NCBI RefSeq assembly: GCF_900112795.1 | Contig: NZ_FONA01000002.1 | Coordinates: 186,001-250,000 of the forward strand | DNA length: 64,000 nucleotides | Direction of reading: 5' to 3' | Origin: Thermophagus xiamenensis | GTDB taxonomy: Bacteria > Bacteroidota > Bacteroidia > Bacteroidales > Marinilabiliaceae | In this document: positions 1 to 9,122 of the stretch, piece by piece | Numbering within the stretch: the stretch's first letter is position 1 | How the letters are laid out: the number at the start of each line of letters is the position of its first letter | Notes under the pieces: model-generated | What the model was told of the DNA's origin: nothing | The model's database searches: none | The model's input: the letters and a program-made list of their open reading frames with translations, nothing else | Program-made: the position numbers and the translations under genes

Positions 1-2070
1 GTGGAGGTTTTTTTGGCTTCCGATTGCAATATTATTCCTAATATTTCCACTTCAAACGTTGCGGCGGATAATATTACAAAAAGTTCTATGCATTTAACAT
101 GGACCAGAGGTAATGGCGATGCTGTATTAATACTAGCCAGAAAAGGTGCAGCCATCACAGAAATTCCCCAAAACGGGGTGGCATATACTGCAAACAGTGA
201 ATTTGGGGAAGGCGATGCGCTTCCTAACGACACCTATGTTATTTATAACGGAACGGAAACCTCTATGACCCTTACCGGACTCGAACATACATCTGACTAT
301 TATTTAAGTTTTTTTGAATACTATACCCCATTTTATTGTTATGAAATCACCGGTTCATCAACCACTTTTAGTACTCAGGCCAATATTTACGAAATCACCG
401 TAACAGTCATTGATTCAGATGGTAATCCGCTCGAAAACGCTTTGATAGAATATGGTGAAGATACATTATATACTAACGTAAATGGCGAAGCCACATTAAA
501 GGCAATTCACAATGAATATCAATATGAACGTTTTAATATCACCAAAGATGGATATATAGCTGTTTCCAGAAGGTTTATTCCAAATCAACCTCAAACCATT
601 ACGGCAACTTTACGTAATTTTGTTCCTTTACCTCCCACCCACTTATCCGCAACCAAAAACAATAGAACTATCAGTTTGGAATGGTCGCCGGTCATAAACG
701 AAAATTTTGAACGCTATATTACTTATTCCAAAGAGATAAGCGGATGGCAATTCCTCGACAAAGACGGGGCGGACACCTATGGCATACGAACCATCACCTG
801 GCCGGGTGAAAATGATCCAATGGCATTCATGGTATTTGACGTTTACTCAGATGAGGTATGTCAGATGGATTACGACATCACTGCCTGGTCTGGCAGTAAG
901 GTGTTAATAGCATTTTCTGCCCAGGAAGTTCAGAGTAATGACTGGTTGATTTCCCCACCAACCCTTATACAAGAAGGAGATTACTTTTCACTCATGGCCC
1001 GAACGCTGGATGCCGGTGATTGGGGCCGCGAAGTTATCAATATTAAAGTGCGTCCAGAGGGCGAAACGGAATGGACAACATTGTTAGAAAACGAAGAAGT
1101 TCCGGAATCCTGGACACACTACCAACTTCCTTTAGGGTCTGATTTTAATGGCCAAAACATAGAAGTAGCTGTTCAAAGTATCGGTTATAACACCTTTGCA
1201 CTTCTTATCGATGATATCAAAATAGGTCCACCAACAGAAACCCCTGAACTGAAGCAGTTAACTTCTTTAAATCTTTCATCGAAATCAATCACCCCACCCA
1301 GAGATTCAGGAAATTATTATTCCTATAAATCCCCAAAAAAAGAAAACAGGACAATTGGTTACCAAACGCCTTCTCTCTATAATGGAAATGTTGAATATAT
1401 CATTTACAGAAATGAGACTGAAACAGACCGGACTTATGGTTTCACACAAAATTCATTTATCGATGTAGTTCCGGAATGCAGAGAATATGAGTATCAAGTC
1501 AGAGCTTATTATCCTGACGTAAAAATGGAATCAGAACCCACAGCATCAATTTGGATCGAACCCTGCCTTTCAGTCCTTTTTATTGTTAAAGATTCGGAAA
1601 ATAATCCCATAGAAAATGCAGAAATTACCTTCAATAACGAAAGTAAATCAACTGATAGCAACGGCGAAGCCTCTTTTTCAATGGTCGGCAGCGATAGTCT
1701 ATTGGCATACACCATATCTGCAACCGATTTTCAGGAATTTCAAAATCAATTATTGATCAATTCCGATACTCTGGTTGAGGTAGTTCTAGATTCACTGAGC
1801 ACCAACATTGAAGAGCCATCTCTTTCTTCCGTTTCTTTTTCCCCCAATCCGGTTACAAACAAGGCCACCCTTAGCAATTTACCAGATCAACCATGCACAC
1901 TTTTCTTTTACGACATTACAGGTAAACCCGTTAAAACAATGCAAATAAACAGTGGCCCTGCTGTTACTATTAATTTGTCGACCTTTAAACCCGGCATTTA
2001 TTTACTATTAATAAGAGCCAATAATAATGAAACCCATCGTATAAAGGTAGTTAAGCAGAGCAATTTATAA
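1..2070 (+). CDS. T9SS-secreted multidomain surface protein, 5' partial
   Basis: The reading frame is open from the first base, so the true start lies outside the window. The visible 689 residues show a fibronectin-III-like stretch (about 10-125), a carboxypeptidase-regulatory-like domain (about 130-205), a cleaved-adhesin/choice-of-anchor-J-type beta-sandwich (about 240-410, with NDWLISPP and LLIDDIKIG), another Fn3-like strand region and a second regulatory-like domain (about 515-600). The end is a type IX secretion sorting domain (about 615-689) with FSPNPV, YDITGKPV and GIYLLLI. It is therefore probably exported by T9SS and held at or released from the cell surface. Substrate unknown; no peptidase or glycosidase motif is visible in this part. 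Confidence 0.85.
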   Translation: MEVFLASDCNIIPNISTSNVAADNITKSSMHLTWTRGNGDAVLILARKGAAITEIPQNGVAYTANSEFGEGDALPNDTYVIYNGTETSMTLTGLEHTSDYYLSFFEYYTPFYCYEITGSSTTFSTQANIYEITVTVIDSDGNPLENALIEYGEDTLYTNVNGEATLKAIHNEYQYERFNITKDGYIAVSRRFIPNQPQTITATLRNFVPLPPTHLSATKNNRTISLEWSPVINENFERYITYSKEISGWQFLDKDGADTYGIRTITWPGENDPMAFMVFDVYSDEVCQMDYDITAWSGSKVLIAFSAQEVQSNDWLISPPTLIQEGDYFSLMARTLDAGDWGREVINIKVRPEGETEWTTLLENEEVPESWTHYQLPLGSDFNGQNIEVAVQSIGYNTFALLIDDIKIGPPTETPELKQLTSLNLSSKSITPPRDSGNYYSYKSPKKENRTIGYQTPSLYNGNVEYIIYRNETETDRTYGFTQNSFIDVVPECREYEYQVRAYYPDVKMESEPTASIWIEPCLSVLFIVKDSENNPIENAEITFNNESKSTDSNGEASFSMVGSDSLLAYTISATDFQEFQNQLLINSDTLVEVVLDSLSTNIEEPSLSSVSFSPNPVTNKATLSNLPDQPCTLFFYDITGKPVKTMQINSGPAVTINLSTFKPGIYLLLIRANNNETHRIKVVKQSNL

Positions 2071-2398
2071 TCATATAGTCAATATTGCTTTGGGCAAACT
2101 AACCTTAATTGAACTTAAATTTTACCAGGTAAGCAACAATATACCATTAAAAGATAAAAGAGATTCAAGATTTACTTAAAGAAGAATTCGAATATATTAA
2201 TAGTCAAAAAATGTATAATCGAGTAGGAAAGGGTGTCTAAAAAGTCCTTGATATTTTTTGTCAATACCGAACAGCGTACTATAAATCTTGTTGTTGCACA
2301 GTGTTACACAGAGTAACCTCTGTGTGGCACAGAGCGAAACAAGGATGATCAAGAGGGTATATCACAACAAAAGCATATTTTACCAGGCAGGCACACAA
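2071..2398. other. intergenic region with a short hairpin and an IS-end-like remnant
   Basis: No coding frame stands out. At 2232-2247 lies GGTGTCTAAAAAGTCC, which resembles the left end of the inverted-repeat element at 13419. At 2306-2325 a perfect 8-bp stem (ACACAGAG / CTCTGTGT) closes a TAAC loop. It has no T-tract, so it is not a typical terminator. Confidence 0.4.
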
Positions 2399-2431
2399 CA
2401 AAAAAGGCCCTGAACCTAATCAGAGCCTTTA
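2399..2431 (-). terminator. terminator after the tRNA pair
   Basis: On the minus strand AAAGGCTCTGA and TCAGGGCCTTT form an 11-bp stem with one mismatch, followed by a T-run. It lies 20 bp past the 3' end of tRNA-Thr, so it probably ends the tRNA-Gly/tRNA-Thr transcript. Confidence 0.75.
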
Positions 2432-2451
2432 ATTTACTTGATTTTCAAGCG

Positions 2452-2523
2452 AGCCAATGACGGGAGTTGAACCCGTGACCTCTTCCTTACCAAGGAAGCG
2501 CTCTACCACTGAGCTACATCGGC
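2452..2523 (-). tRNA. tRNA-Thr (GGT)
   Basis: A full cloverleaf reads on the minus strand: acceptor GCCGATG/CATTGGC (one G-T pair), D-arm with GCTC/GAGC, anticodon stem CTTCC/GGAAG with loop TTGGTAA giving anticodon GGT, and a T-arm containing GTTCAAC. The discriminator base is T and CCA is not encoded. It is 72 nt long and 8 nt downstream of tRNA-Gly. Confidence 0.95.
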
Positions 2524-2531
2524 AACATTAG

Positions 2532-2604
<73 letters not shown>

Positions 2605-2691
2605 AATTCTATTATCAGTTCGTTTTTCTGATAAGCGCTGCAAAAGTATAAAAAATTTGGTTTCAACAAAACGGTTTTAGTCAAATTTCTT

Positions 2692-2738
2692 TCAAAAAAA
2701 TGGAAAAGCCGCTGCAAACGTTTTTGCAACGACTTTTG
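2692..2738 (-). terminator. terminator after the hydrolase-like gene
   Basis: On the minus strand a 15-bp stem (AAAAGTCGTTGCAAA with TTTGCAGCGGCTTTT, two non-Watson-Crick positions) is followed by a T-rich run. It lies 42 bp past the stop of the gene that ends at 2780. Confidence 0.75.
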
Positions 2739-2779
2739 CCTATGGAGAGCAGAATTAAAGATTATCAAAATTTTAGCTA

Positions 2780-3958
2780 TTATGACCTGTCAAGGAAATA
2801 ACCCGAGGCTTCATTAAAAATATTTTTAAATGAACGGTCTACTTTCCAAGAAACAGCATTATTTGCTATGGGAAATGGAGCCTCATGTGAGTAGCTAAAG
2901 TCAAAATCTATTACTCTAACATTACTTTTTGGATCTATTTTCAATGTTTTATAAATGGCTTCACCCGGTATTACTAGATCTTTTTTCAATCCAATGGCTT
3001 TGATATTTTGAATAACCCTCTGTAGCGTTTTCACCGGTTTTTTTCTGAATCTCTCCAATGAGATCACAGAAGTAAACGCATCCCAGATCATTTCGCCCAC
3101 AGGCATTAGGAAGCCTGGGAATTTTCTTTTTAACGCGGAAAAATCGGTTTGAAGGAGAAAAGTTTTTAACCGTTCAAAAGCCCGGTCGTCCAATATGGTC
3201 CTGGAACGACCATCCATTTGATCAAACGTAGACCCTCCGCAAAAGAAAAAGGCACGACTATCATCATATAAATTAAACGGGTTGGAAAGCAATAAAACTT
3301 CAGTTACAAAAGCTCCGATCGAATAGGAAAAGAAATCCACTGCTGTACCAGCATTAAAGAGGGGATGTTTCCCCCTAATTATTTGTTGCGATAATGTAAC
3401 CAAATCGGCCACTGATTGAATTCCCGAATAAACGAATAACTCGGGGACCAAATCCATTCGTTCACTTAGTGCTGCATTCACAAAAGTACTATTCCTGATT
3501 TTCCCATAGCTTTTTTCTCTCAACCCCACAACTTTAATCATCTGCCGTGGAACACTCCATGAAATGGGCGACCTGTTAATATGATTGGCCAGGGGGAACA
3601 ATATTACAGGAATCCCTGTCTCTAATGCCAAAACATAGGCCCATGACAAATATTTCTCCCATGAACGCTCATTCAACCCATGTAATAATAGTATTGCCCT
3701 ATTACGGTCTTGTCTCTTTACCGGCTCAAAAACCGAATATCTGAAATATTGATTTTTATTATTATTGATATCAAATAAATCCAGACTGTTAATTGAATCA
3801 TCAAAATTACTGTTCAACAACACACTAGATTGATCCTTTAATGATTTTGATTCAAAAGGGAAGGTATGAATTACCACATTGTCATCCACAGGATGAACAG
3901 GTTCATTTAAATTAAATTGTTTTTTCAGTTGGATATGTAATTCTTGAAATATGAACAT
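2780..3958 (-). CDS. alpha/beta-hydrolase-like protein (DUF6051-like)
   Basis: A 392-residue protein without signal peptide or membrane segments. Around residues 90-130 it has ILLLHGLNERSW, the strand plus HG oxyanion-type turn of alpha/beta hydrolases. Further on it has FFSYSIGAFV, which fits a nucleophile elbow in which S of YSIG would be the catalytic serine. A late VIDFDFSYSHEAPFP could supply the histidine. From memory it resembles the Bacteroidota family DUF6051, but I could not verify that. Substrate unknown. It is monocistronic, with its own terminator; three phased TGGGATAAATG repeats lie 87-138 bp upstream of its start and may be a regulator site. Confidence 0.65.
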   Translation of the reverse strand: MFIFQELHIQLKKQFNLNEPVHPVDDNVVIHTFPFESKSLKDQSSVLLNSNFDDSINSLDLFDINNNKNQYFRYSVFEPVKRQDRNRAILLLHGLNERSWEKYLSWAYVLALETGIPVILFPLANHINRSPISWSVPRQMIKVVGLREKSYGKIRNSTFVNAALSERMDLVPELFVYSGIQSVADLVTLSQQIIRGKHPLFNAGTAVDFFSYSIGAFVTEVLLLSNPFNLYDDSRAFFFCGGSTFDQMDGRSRTILDDRAFERLKTFLLQTDFSALKRKFPGFLMPVGEMIWDAFTSVISLERFRKKPVKTLQRVIQNIKAIGLKKDLVIPGEAIYKTLKIDPKSNVRVIDFDFSYSHEAPFPIANNAVSWKVDRSFKNIFNEASGYFLDRS

Positions 3959-4610
3959 GCAATTCCTTCCTTATTAAAATACAACTTCAAAATAGCATTA
4001 AAATCTCCAAACAATCATCTACAATGTAGGATACGACACCATTATGGGATAAATGGAGTCCACCGTGGGATAAATGAAATTATTGTGGGGTAAATGGTTT
4101 TTATAAAAAAATCACCATATTTGCATGAAACGAATTAAAATAAATGATTCTCATAAATTTGCCAACTCAATGTTAATCAACAATAAAAGAAACCAAAAGC
4201 ATTTCTTTCTCAATAATTGAAAATACAGCGATGAAATTGCAGTGAATTTATCTTATCGTCCAGAAGAGTAGAAAGTATGGAAATTCCCTAAAATATGATT
4301 TAAAAATATGTTTTATTAGTATTTTTTCACAATTGAAACGAGCAGGCGACGGTATCCATTATCATGTATAACAAACGCGCAGACACAAGAAAAAAAGAAT
4401 TGGTGATTAGGCTACCCAGCATGACTAACAAAATTAAATTAATTGTTTACCTCAATCACAAAAAAATCAAAAATTATTAACTGAGACCTAATTCTTAGGT
4501 CCAACCAATCAAGTAAATAATTAAATACTTTATAGAAATGCCATATGCTCATTAAAAAAGATCAGTAGGATAGTAAAATTGATGATTTAATTATAAACAA
4601 GTTTTTTCCT
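3959..4610. other. AT-rich divergent intergenic region
   Basis: About 650 bp separate the minus-strand hydrolase-like gene from the plus-strand LytTR operon. Apart from the iterons at 4045-4096 I see no RNA structure and no convincing coding frame. It must hold promoters for both directions. Confidence 0.5.
4045..4096. repeat. three helically phased direct repeats (TGGGATAAATG)
   Basis: TGGGATAAATG occurs at 4045 and 4066, and TGGGGTAAATG at 4086. The steps are 21 and 20 bp, two helical turns each, so a protein could bind all three on one face. They lie 87-138 bp upstream of the minus-strand gene starting at 3958 and more than 500 bp from the LytTR gene. Confidence 0.6.
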
Positions 4611-5474
4611 ATGAGCAAGAGAAAACAAATACCAGCATACTTTGTAACCAGGAAAAATACTATATTACAAATACTTTTCACCTCTTTTTTTGCCTACGTA
4701 TTTATCAACATCTATAAACCTTTTGGTTCAGGAGAATGGTTCAATATATCGTGGTGGGAATTCTCTTTTTACTCTGGACTACTGGTTATAGTCGGAATGC
4801 TTGTAGTCTTGCTAAGCCGTATATTTCTGATGTTTCTAATAAAAAAGAAAAAGCCAGTAACTATACGCTACTACGTGTTAATGGTATTTGGGGAAATTTT
4901 CTTTATGGGTATTTTATATGCCTCACTTCAGAAAACAGTGATGCATGATCAGCGTACATTTTTCTATCTTCTTTTACGTGCCCTCGAAAATACATCTCTA
5001 ATTTTGTTAATTCCATATATAATTAGCCTTTTATATTTTGCCTGGAAAGAAAAGACCATCAGTTTCAACAACTTGCTTCAACAAATCAGAAACAACACCA
5101 GTTTTATATCGTTTCATGATGAAAAAGGAATATTGAGAATTTCCTTAAAAATTAATGATCTTCTTTACCTGGAATCATTAGACAACTACGTTTCTATAAA
5201 ATATACTCAAAACAATCAGCTCAAAAATGCGTTAGTCAGGAACACACTTAAAAATATAGAAAAGGAATTTGGAGATACGATATTATTAAGGTGTCACCGA
5301 TCTTACATGGTTAATGTCAACAAAGTAACTACGGTAAAAAAGGTGGGAAACAACCTTAAATTACAAATTGAGTGTCCCCATGAAAGCATAAATATTCCTG
5401 TATCCAGAGGATATGCACCTACAGTAAAGAGTTTTTTTGAAAGGCGTAAACAATCAAATCATCGACATGTATAA
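4611..5474 (+). CDS. membrane-anchored LytTR DNA-binding regulator
   Basis: The first ~145 of 287 residues form about four hydrophobic helices (FFAYVFINIY, a long segment near 45-75, one near 90-110, one near 125-145). The C-terminal ~110 residues are a LytTR DNA-binding domain (LLYLESLDNYVSIKY, LLRCHRSYMVNVN, then INIPVSRGYAP). There is no kinase domain, so this is a membrane-bound transcription regulator rather than a sensor kinase. The last 8 bp overlap the next gene, a LytTR response regulator. The arrangement mimics a LytS/LytR pair with the kinase replaced by a second LytTR domain. What it senses is not visible. Confidence 0.85.
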   Translation: MSKRKQIPAYFVTRKNTILQILFTSFFAYVFINIYKPFGSGEWFNISWWEFSFYSGLLVIVGMLVVLLSRIFLMFLIKKKKPVTIRYYVLMVFGEIFFMGILYASLQKTVMHDQRTFFYLLLRALENTSLILLIPYIISLLYFAWKEKTISFNNLLQQIRNNTSFISFHDEKGILRISLKINDLLYLESLDNYVSIKYTQNNQLKNALVRNTLKNIEKEFGDTILLRCHRSYMVNVNKVTTVKKVGNNLKLQIECPHESINIPVSRGYAPTVKSFFERRKQSNHRHV

Positions 5475-6204
5475 AGTAGTTATTGTAGATGATGAGCCCG
5501 GCGCCCTTTCGGTGCTCAGTAAAATGGTAAACAGTTTTTTCAATTATGAAGTGGTTGCTACTTTTTCAACCTCCGATCAATTACTCCAAAATATTTATCA
5601 AATTAAACCGCATGTTCTTTTTCTCGACATTCATTTGCGAGAAAAATCAGGATTAGATATTGCCCGAGAGTTATTTTTTCATGAATGTAACACAAAAATT
5701 GTTTTTGTATCGGCTTATGACAAATATGCCATAGAAGCCTTTGAATACAATATCATTGACTATATACTAAAGCCGGTCAGCCAGGAACGTTTACATAAAT
5801 GTTTACAAAAAATAAACAAGTTATTAGAGATTGAACTTAATGCCTCAGCCAAATTATCCCAAAATTCAACACCCCAACCTCATTTGATAAAATTCAATAC
5901 TTTAAATGGCTTTATTTTGATAGACCCCTCCGATATCATTTATCTCCAAGCCGACCATATGTACACTAAAATTGTTTTTGCAAGTCAGGAAGACCAATAT
6001 ATCACCCAAAATTTAGGAAAAGTATTACCGCTGCTCAACAGAGATTATTTACTACGAATTTCTAGATCTGTTGTTATAAATATTAACTATTTGCGAGAAG
6101 TCAATCGAACCCAAAAACAATGCGTCATGTTCGATGGCGAAAAAGATATTGTCCTGAAAATTTCCAAACCGGGAATTAAACGAATGGATGATTATTTCAA
6201 ATAA
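5467..6204 (+). CDS. LytTR-family response regulator
   Basis: The ATG at 5467 gives MYKVVIVDDEPGAL, the normal start of a receiver domain; an in-frame ATG 30 bp upstream would add ten residues lying inside the previous gene and is less likely. The 245-residue product has the acidic pair DD, phosphoacceptor Asp in VLFLDIHL, the conserved Thr/Ser position in VFVSAYDKYA and Lys in YILKPV. A LytTR domain follows (IIYLQADHMYTKI, LLRISRSVVININ). It overlaps the upstream membrane LytTR gene by 8 bp, so the two are translationally coupled. With no kinase beside them, the phosphodonor is unknown; an orphan kinase elsewhere is likely. Confidence 0.9.
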   Translation: MYKVVIVDDEPGALSVLSKMVNSFFNYEVVATFSTSDQLLQNIYQIKPHVLFLDIHLREKSGLDIARELFFHECNTKIVFVSAYDKYAIEAFEYNIIDYILKPVSQERLHKCLQKINKLLEIELNASAKLSQNSTPQPHLIKFNTLNGFILIDPSDIIYLQADHMYTKIVFASQEDQYITQNLGKVLPLLNRDYLLRISRSVVININYLREVNRTQKQCVMFDGEKDIVLKISKPGIKRMDDYFK

Positions 6205-6387
6205 TCTCTGCTAGCTTGCCATAGGTTAAACAGACTTCCTTTCTTAAAAATATCATTTTCATTATTTTAATCAATTCAAAAATAACTTAAGCCCCTCTTC
6301 CACTTTAATCCATACCACTAAAAAATCAATTTTTTATCGTTGACCAGTTTCCGGTAATCCCCAAACAACGATTTCAAAAAAACATTC

Positions 6388-6395
6388 TACCTTTG
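6388..6395 (+). promoter_or_regulatory. TAnnTTTG promoter element (-7)
   Basis: TACCTTTG matches the Bacteroidota -7 consensus and lies 18 bp before the ATG of the ATP-grasp gene, implying a very short leader. No clear -33 TTTG is seen at the usual distance. Confidence 0.5.
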
Positions 6396-6412
6396 CAGCA
6401 AAAGTTAGCCTT

Positions 6413-7423
6413 ATGCAATTGGTACCGAAATCTACTTACTGCTTTAAGCCGTTGAAGGGATACGAACATTTCGAAGCCACAACCCAAATCATTATCGAAG
6501 AAATACAAAAAAGGTCCCTCCCTTTTGAAATTATTGATCCTGATAATAACCTTATTGCGGTTCAATATAAAAACAAAGAATACATTATTCACGAAGGCAC
6601 TATCTCGGATGCCAATTCTTTGATTGCTTATTGGATTTCCAACGACAAATGGATGACCAAACAATTTCTGAAAAGAAATAACATCCGACATGCACATGGA
6701 CTTCTACTAACAAAAGATATTGACACGAAACAACTGCCAGAAATCCAATATCCGGTAGTAGTAAAACCGGCAAATACCGATCATGGCATTGCTGTAAGCA
6801 CGAATATTCAAACCCAACAAGAGCTTTTGGCAGCACTCTCACATGCCTTCCGATATTCATCCAAAGCGATTATTGAGGAATATTTTCCTGGCCGGGAATA
6901 TCGTTTTTTAGTCATCGATTTTCAGGTAAGAGCAGTTGCTTTTCGAGAGCCTGCCAATGTGGTAGGTGATGGAAAACAAACCATTGCCCAACTTATCGAA
7001 GAAAAGAATAAATATCGTGGTGACGATTATACTCATCCACTTCTAAAAATTAAGATTGACGATGAAGTAAAACGACATTTAGAAGTACAGCAATTAACAA
7101 CCGATAGTATTCCTAAACGAGGCGAGAAAATTTTCTTACGAAAAAACTCTAACCTCAGTACCGGTGGCGACAGTATTGATGTAACAGATGAAATGCCTAA
7201 TTTTTACAAACATATAGCAATCAAAGCGGCCAAAGCTGCAGGACTTAAAATCGCCGGTATCGATATTATTATTAAAGATATTGAAGCTGAACCGTCAGAA
7301 AATAACTACATCGTTGTAGAGTTAAATGCCCCCGCCATGCTCTCGATGCACAACTATCCATATATCGGAAAAAATCGACATGTAGAAAAATATGTATTGG
7401 ATTGTATTTTAAATTCTAAATAA
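6413..7423 (+). CDS. GshF-like ATP-grasp ligase (putative glutathione synthetase)
   Basis: A 336-residue ATP-grasp enzyme. The nucleotide-binding region has YPVVVKPANTDHG and IIEEYFPGREYRFLV. The segment REPANVVGDGKQTI...LIEEKN is typical of the C-terminal ATP-grasp half of bifunctional GshF and of cyanophycin synthetase. VVELNAPAML carries the metal-binding acidic and Asn residues, and the end SMHNYPYIGKNR matches the end of GshF. The likely reaction is ATP-dependent joining of glycine, or another amine, to gamma-glutamylcysteine. The GCS2-type glutamate-cysteine ligase starting 334 bp downstream supports this. A cyanophycin-like or peptide ligase role is the alternative. Confidence 0.75.
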   Translation: MQLVPKSTYCFKPLKGYEHFEATTQIIIEEIQKRSLPFEIIDPDNNLIAVQYKNKEYIIHEGTISDANSLIAYWISNDKWMTKQFLKRNNIRHAHGLLLTKDIDTKQLPEIQYPVVVKPANTDHGIAVSTNIQTQQELLAALSHAFRYSSKAIIEEYFPGREYRFLVIDFQVRAVAFREPANVVGDGKQTIAQLIEEKNKYRGDDYTHPLLKIKIDDEVKRHLEVQQLTTDSIPKRGEKIFLRKNSNLSTGGDSIDVTDEMPNFYKHIAIKAAKAAGLKIAGIDIIIKDIEAEPSENNYIVVELNAPAMLSMHNYPYIGKNRHVEKYVLDCILNSK

Positions 7424-7756
7424 CCTGTTTTGGGGTCTTCAGATCAAACAATCGTTAATGAAACATGGTGACTATAGCCAAAGCAAAAAAATTTTCAGAA
7501 AGAAGAGTGAAAGCCAAAAATGAATCTAGCAGTCACATGCCTTGCAGGAAAAATAGTTTCCCCAATCGATCAGGCTTATGCAAAGCAAAAAATTCGCAAT
7601 AACCCATTCAAATGCGATGACATTAACTTGGTCGAATGTGAGTCAGGGAAGCCAATATTGACCATTACAAACTATAAAGTAAAACAGCAAATTAACTTTA
7701 CACGAATAAGCATAAATGGCAATAGCCTTTACCGATATTTATAAACATTTTCTGAT
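7424..7756 (+). pseudogene. possible decayed gene between the two ligases (AcpS-like?)
   Basis: This gap holds only short open frames. The longest, 7520-7744 (74 codons), contains DDINLVECESGKPILTI followed by an INFTRISING stretch. That pattern loosely recalls the middle and end of a holo-ACP synthase/phosphopantetheinyl transferase (a D/E-I-x-V segment, GKP, then the SISH region), but the key residues are missing. A frame from 7465 with an ATG ends early. It may be a remnant, or a chance open frame in a leader. Confidence 0.25.
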
Positions 7757-9118
7757 ATGAAAGATAAGGAAAACATCATCGAGCTATCCAATAAAAATCA
7801 GCTCATTGAATATTTTGAGAGAGGGAGTAAACAACCAGAACAGTGGGGAATTGGTACCGAACATGAAAAATTTCTATACAACAAACAAACCCTTAAACGT
7901 TTAGGCTATGATACCCATCCGGGCATCCGACAAATTCTGAAACTTTTTCAGGAAAAAGGATGGAAACCTCTTTTCGAAAACGAGAACCTTATTGGATTAA
8001 CCAAAGATGGAGCATCTATTTCCTTAGAACCCGGAGGGCAATTTGAACTGTCTGGCAAAAATTTTCACAACATACATCAAACCTATTGTGAAACGCGAAG
8101 ACATTTCGAAGACCTCAGCCTGCTTTGTCGTGAGATGGGTGTTATTTCGGTTGCCCTAGGTTTTGACCCTATCAGCAAATCCGAAGACATTTATTGGATG
8201 CCTAAAGAGCGATACAGAATCATGAAAGCTTATATGCCCACTAAAGGGGATCTGGGCCATGACATGATGACACGTACTGCCACTATTCAGGTCAATCTGG
8301 ATTATAGTTGTGAAAAGGATATGATTCAGAAAATGCGTGTTTCACAAGCCCTTCAACCTGTGGTTACCGCATTGTTTGCCAACTCACCTTTTTCCGAAGG
8401 AAAACCCAATGGCTATTTGAGTTATAGAGCTCATATATGGAATCATACCGATCCTGACCGTTGTGGGTTTCTACCCTTCCTGTTTGAAGATGATTTTGGC
8501 TTTGAAAGGTGGGTCGATTACTTGCTGGATATCCCCATGTACTTCATCATCCGGGATGGGAAATATCTAAATTGTAACAACATCACTTTTCGGGCATTCC
8601 TAAACGGCCAACACAAGTTAAAACCCACGCTGAACGATTGGGAAACACACGTATCAACCGTTTTCCCGGATGTTAGATTAAAAAAATATATAGAAATGCG
8701 CGGGGCAGATGCCAGTTGTGTATCACATATCGCTGCCTTATCGGCCTTTTGGGTCGGCCTGTTGTATGATCAGGAGGCTTTGGATGAGGCATATTCCATC
8801 ATTAAACAATGGGACCTGCTTTCCATTAAAAAATTAAGAGAAATGGTTCCCGTAAAAGCGCTGCATGCTGCTACCAATGAATTGAATGCCAGAAACATTG
8901 CCTCTAAAATATTGAAAATATCTGCGGAAGGACTTTCCCGAAGAGCCAGGAAGCTAGATATTGATAACGAAGATCGGTACCTTTGGCCGATAATGGAAAT
9001 TGCTGATTCGGGGATTACCCAGGCTGAAAAAATTTTACATAAATACAAAAACGAATGGAACGGCGATTTTTCCAAATTAATGGAATGCATGCCACAAGAA
9101 GAACCGTCAAGCCACTAG
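7757..9118 (+). CDS. gshA: glutamate--cysteine ligase, GCS2/plant-proteobacterial type
   Basis: A 453-residue protein of the carboxylate-amine ligase (GCS2) fold. Recognisable are GIGTEHEKFLYN at the start of the domain (metal/glutamate site), SISLEPGGQFELSG, ATIQVNLDYS, and MRGADASC near the end. It should make gamma-glutamylcysteine from glutamate, cysteine and ATP in the cytoplasm, the first step of glutathione synthesis. A GshF-like ATP-grasp ligase lies upstream and the first subunit of an ABC exporter begins 4 bp after the stop. This GCS2 class is unrelated to the E. coli GshA found fused in GshF, so the pair is a mixed solution. EgtA-like use for another thiol is possible. Confidence 0.82.
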   Translation: MKDKENIIELSNKNQLIEYFERGSKQPEQWGIGTEHEKFLYNKQTLKRLGYDTHPGIRQILKLFQEKGWKPLFENENLIGLTKDGASISLEPGGQFELSGKNFHNIHQTYCETRRHFEDLSLLCREMGVISVALGFDPISKSEDIYWMPKERYRIMKAYMPTKGDLGHDMMTRTATIQVNLDYSCEKDMIQKMRVSQALQPVVTALFANSPFSEGKPNGYLSYRAHIWNHTDPDRCGFLPFLFEDDFGFERWVDYLLDIPMYFIIRDGKYLNCNNITFRAFLNGQHKLKPTLNDWETHVSTVFPDVRLKKYIEMRGADASCVSHIAALSAFWVGLLYDQEALDEAYSIIKQWDLLSIKKLREMVPVKALHAATNELNARNIASKILKISAEGLSRRARKLDIDNEDRYLWPIMEIADSGITQAEKILHKYKNEWNGDFSKLMECMPQEEPSSH

Positions 9119-9122
9119 AAAT

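Noticed and set aside
2306-2325. ACACAGAG/CTCTGTGT hairpin as terminator of the first gene
   Set aside because: It is more than 230 bp past the stop and has no T-run.
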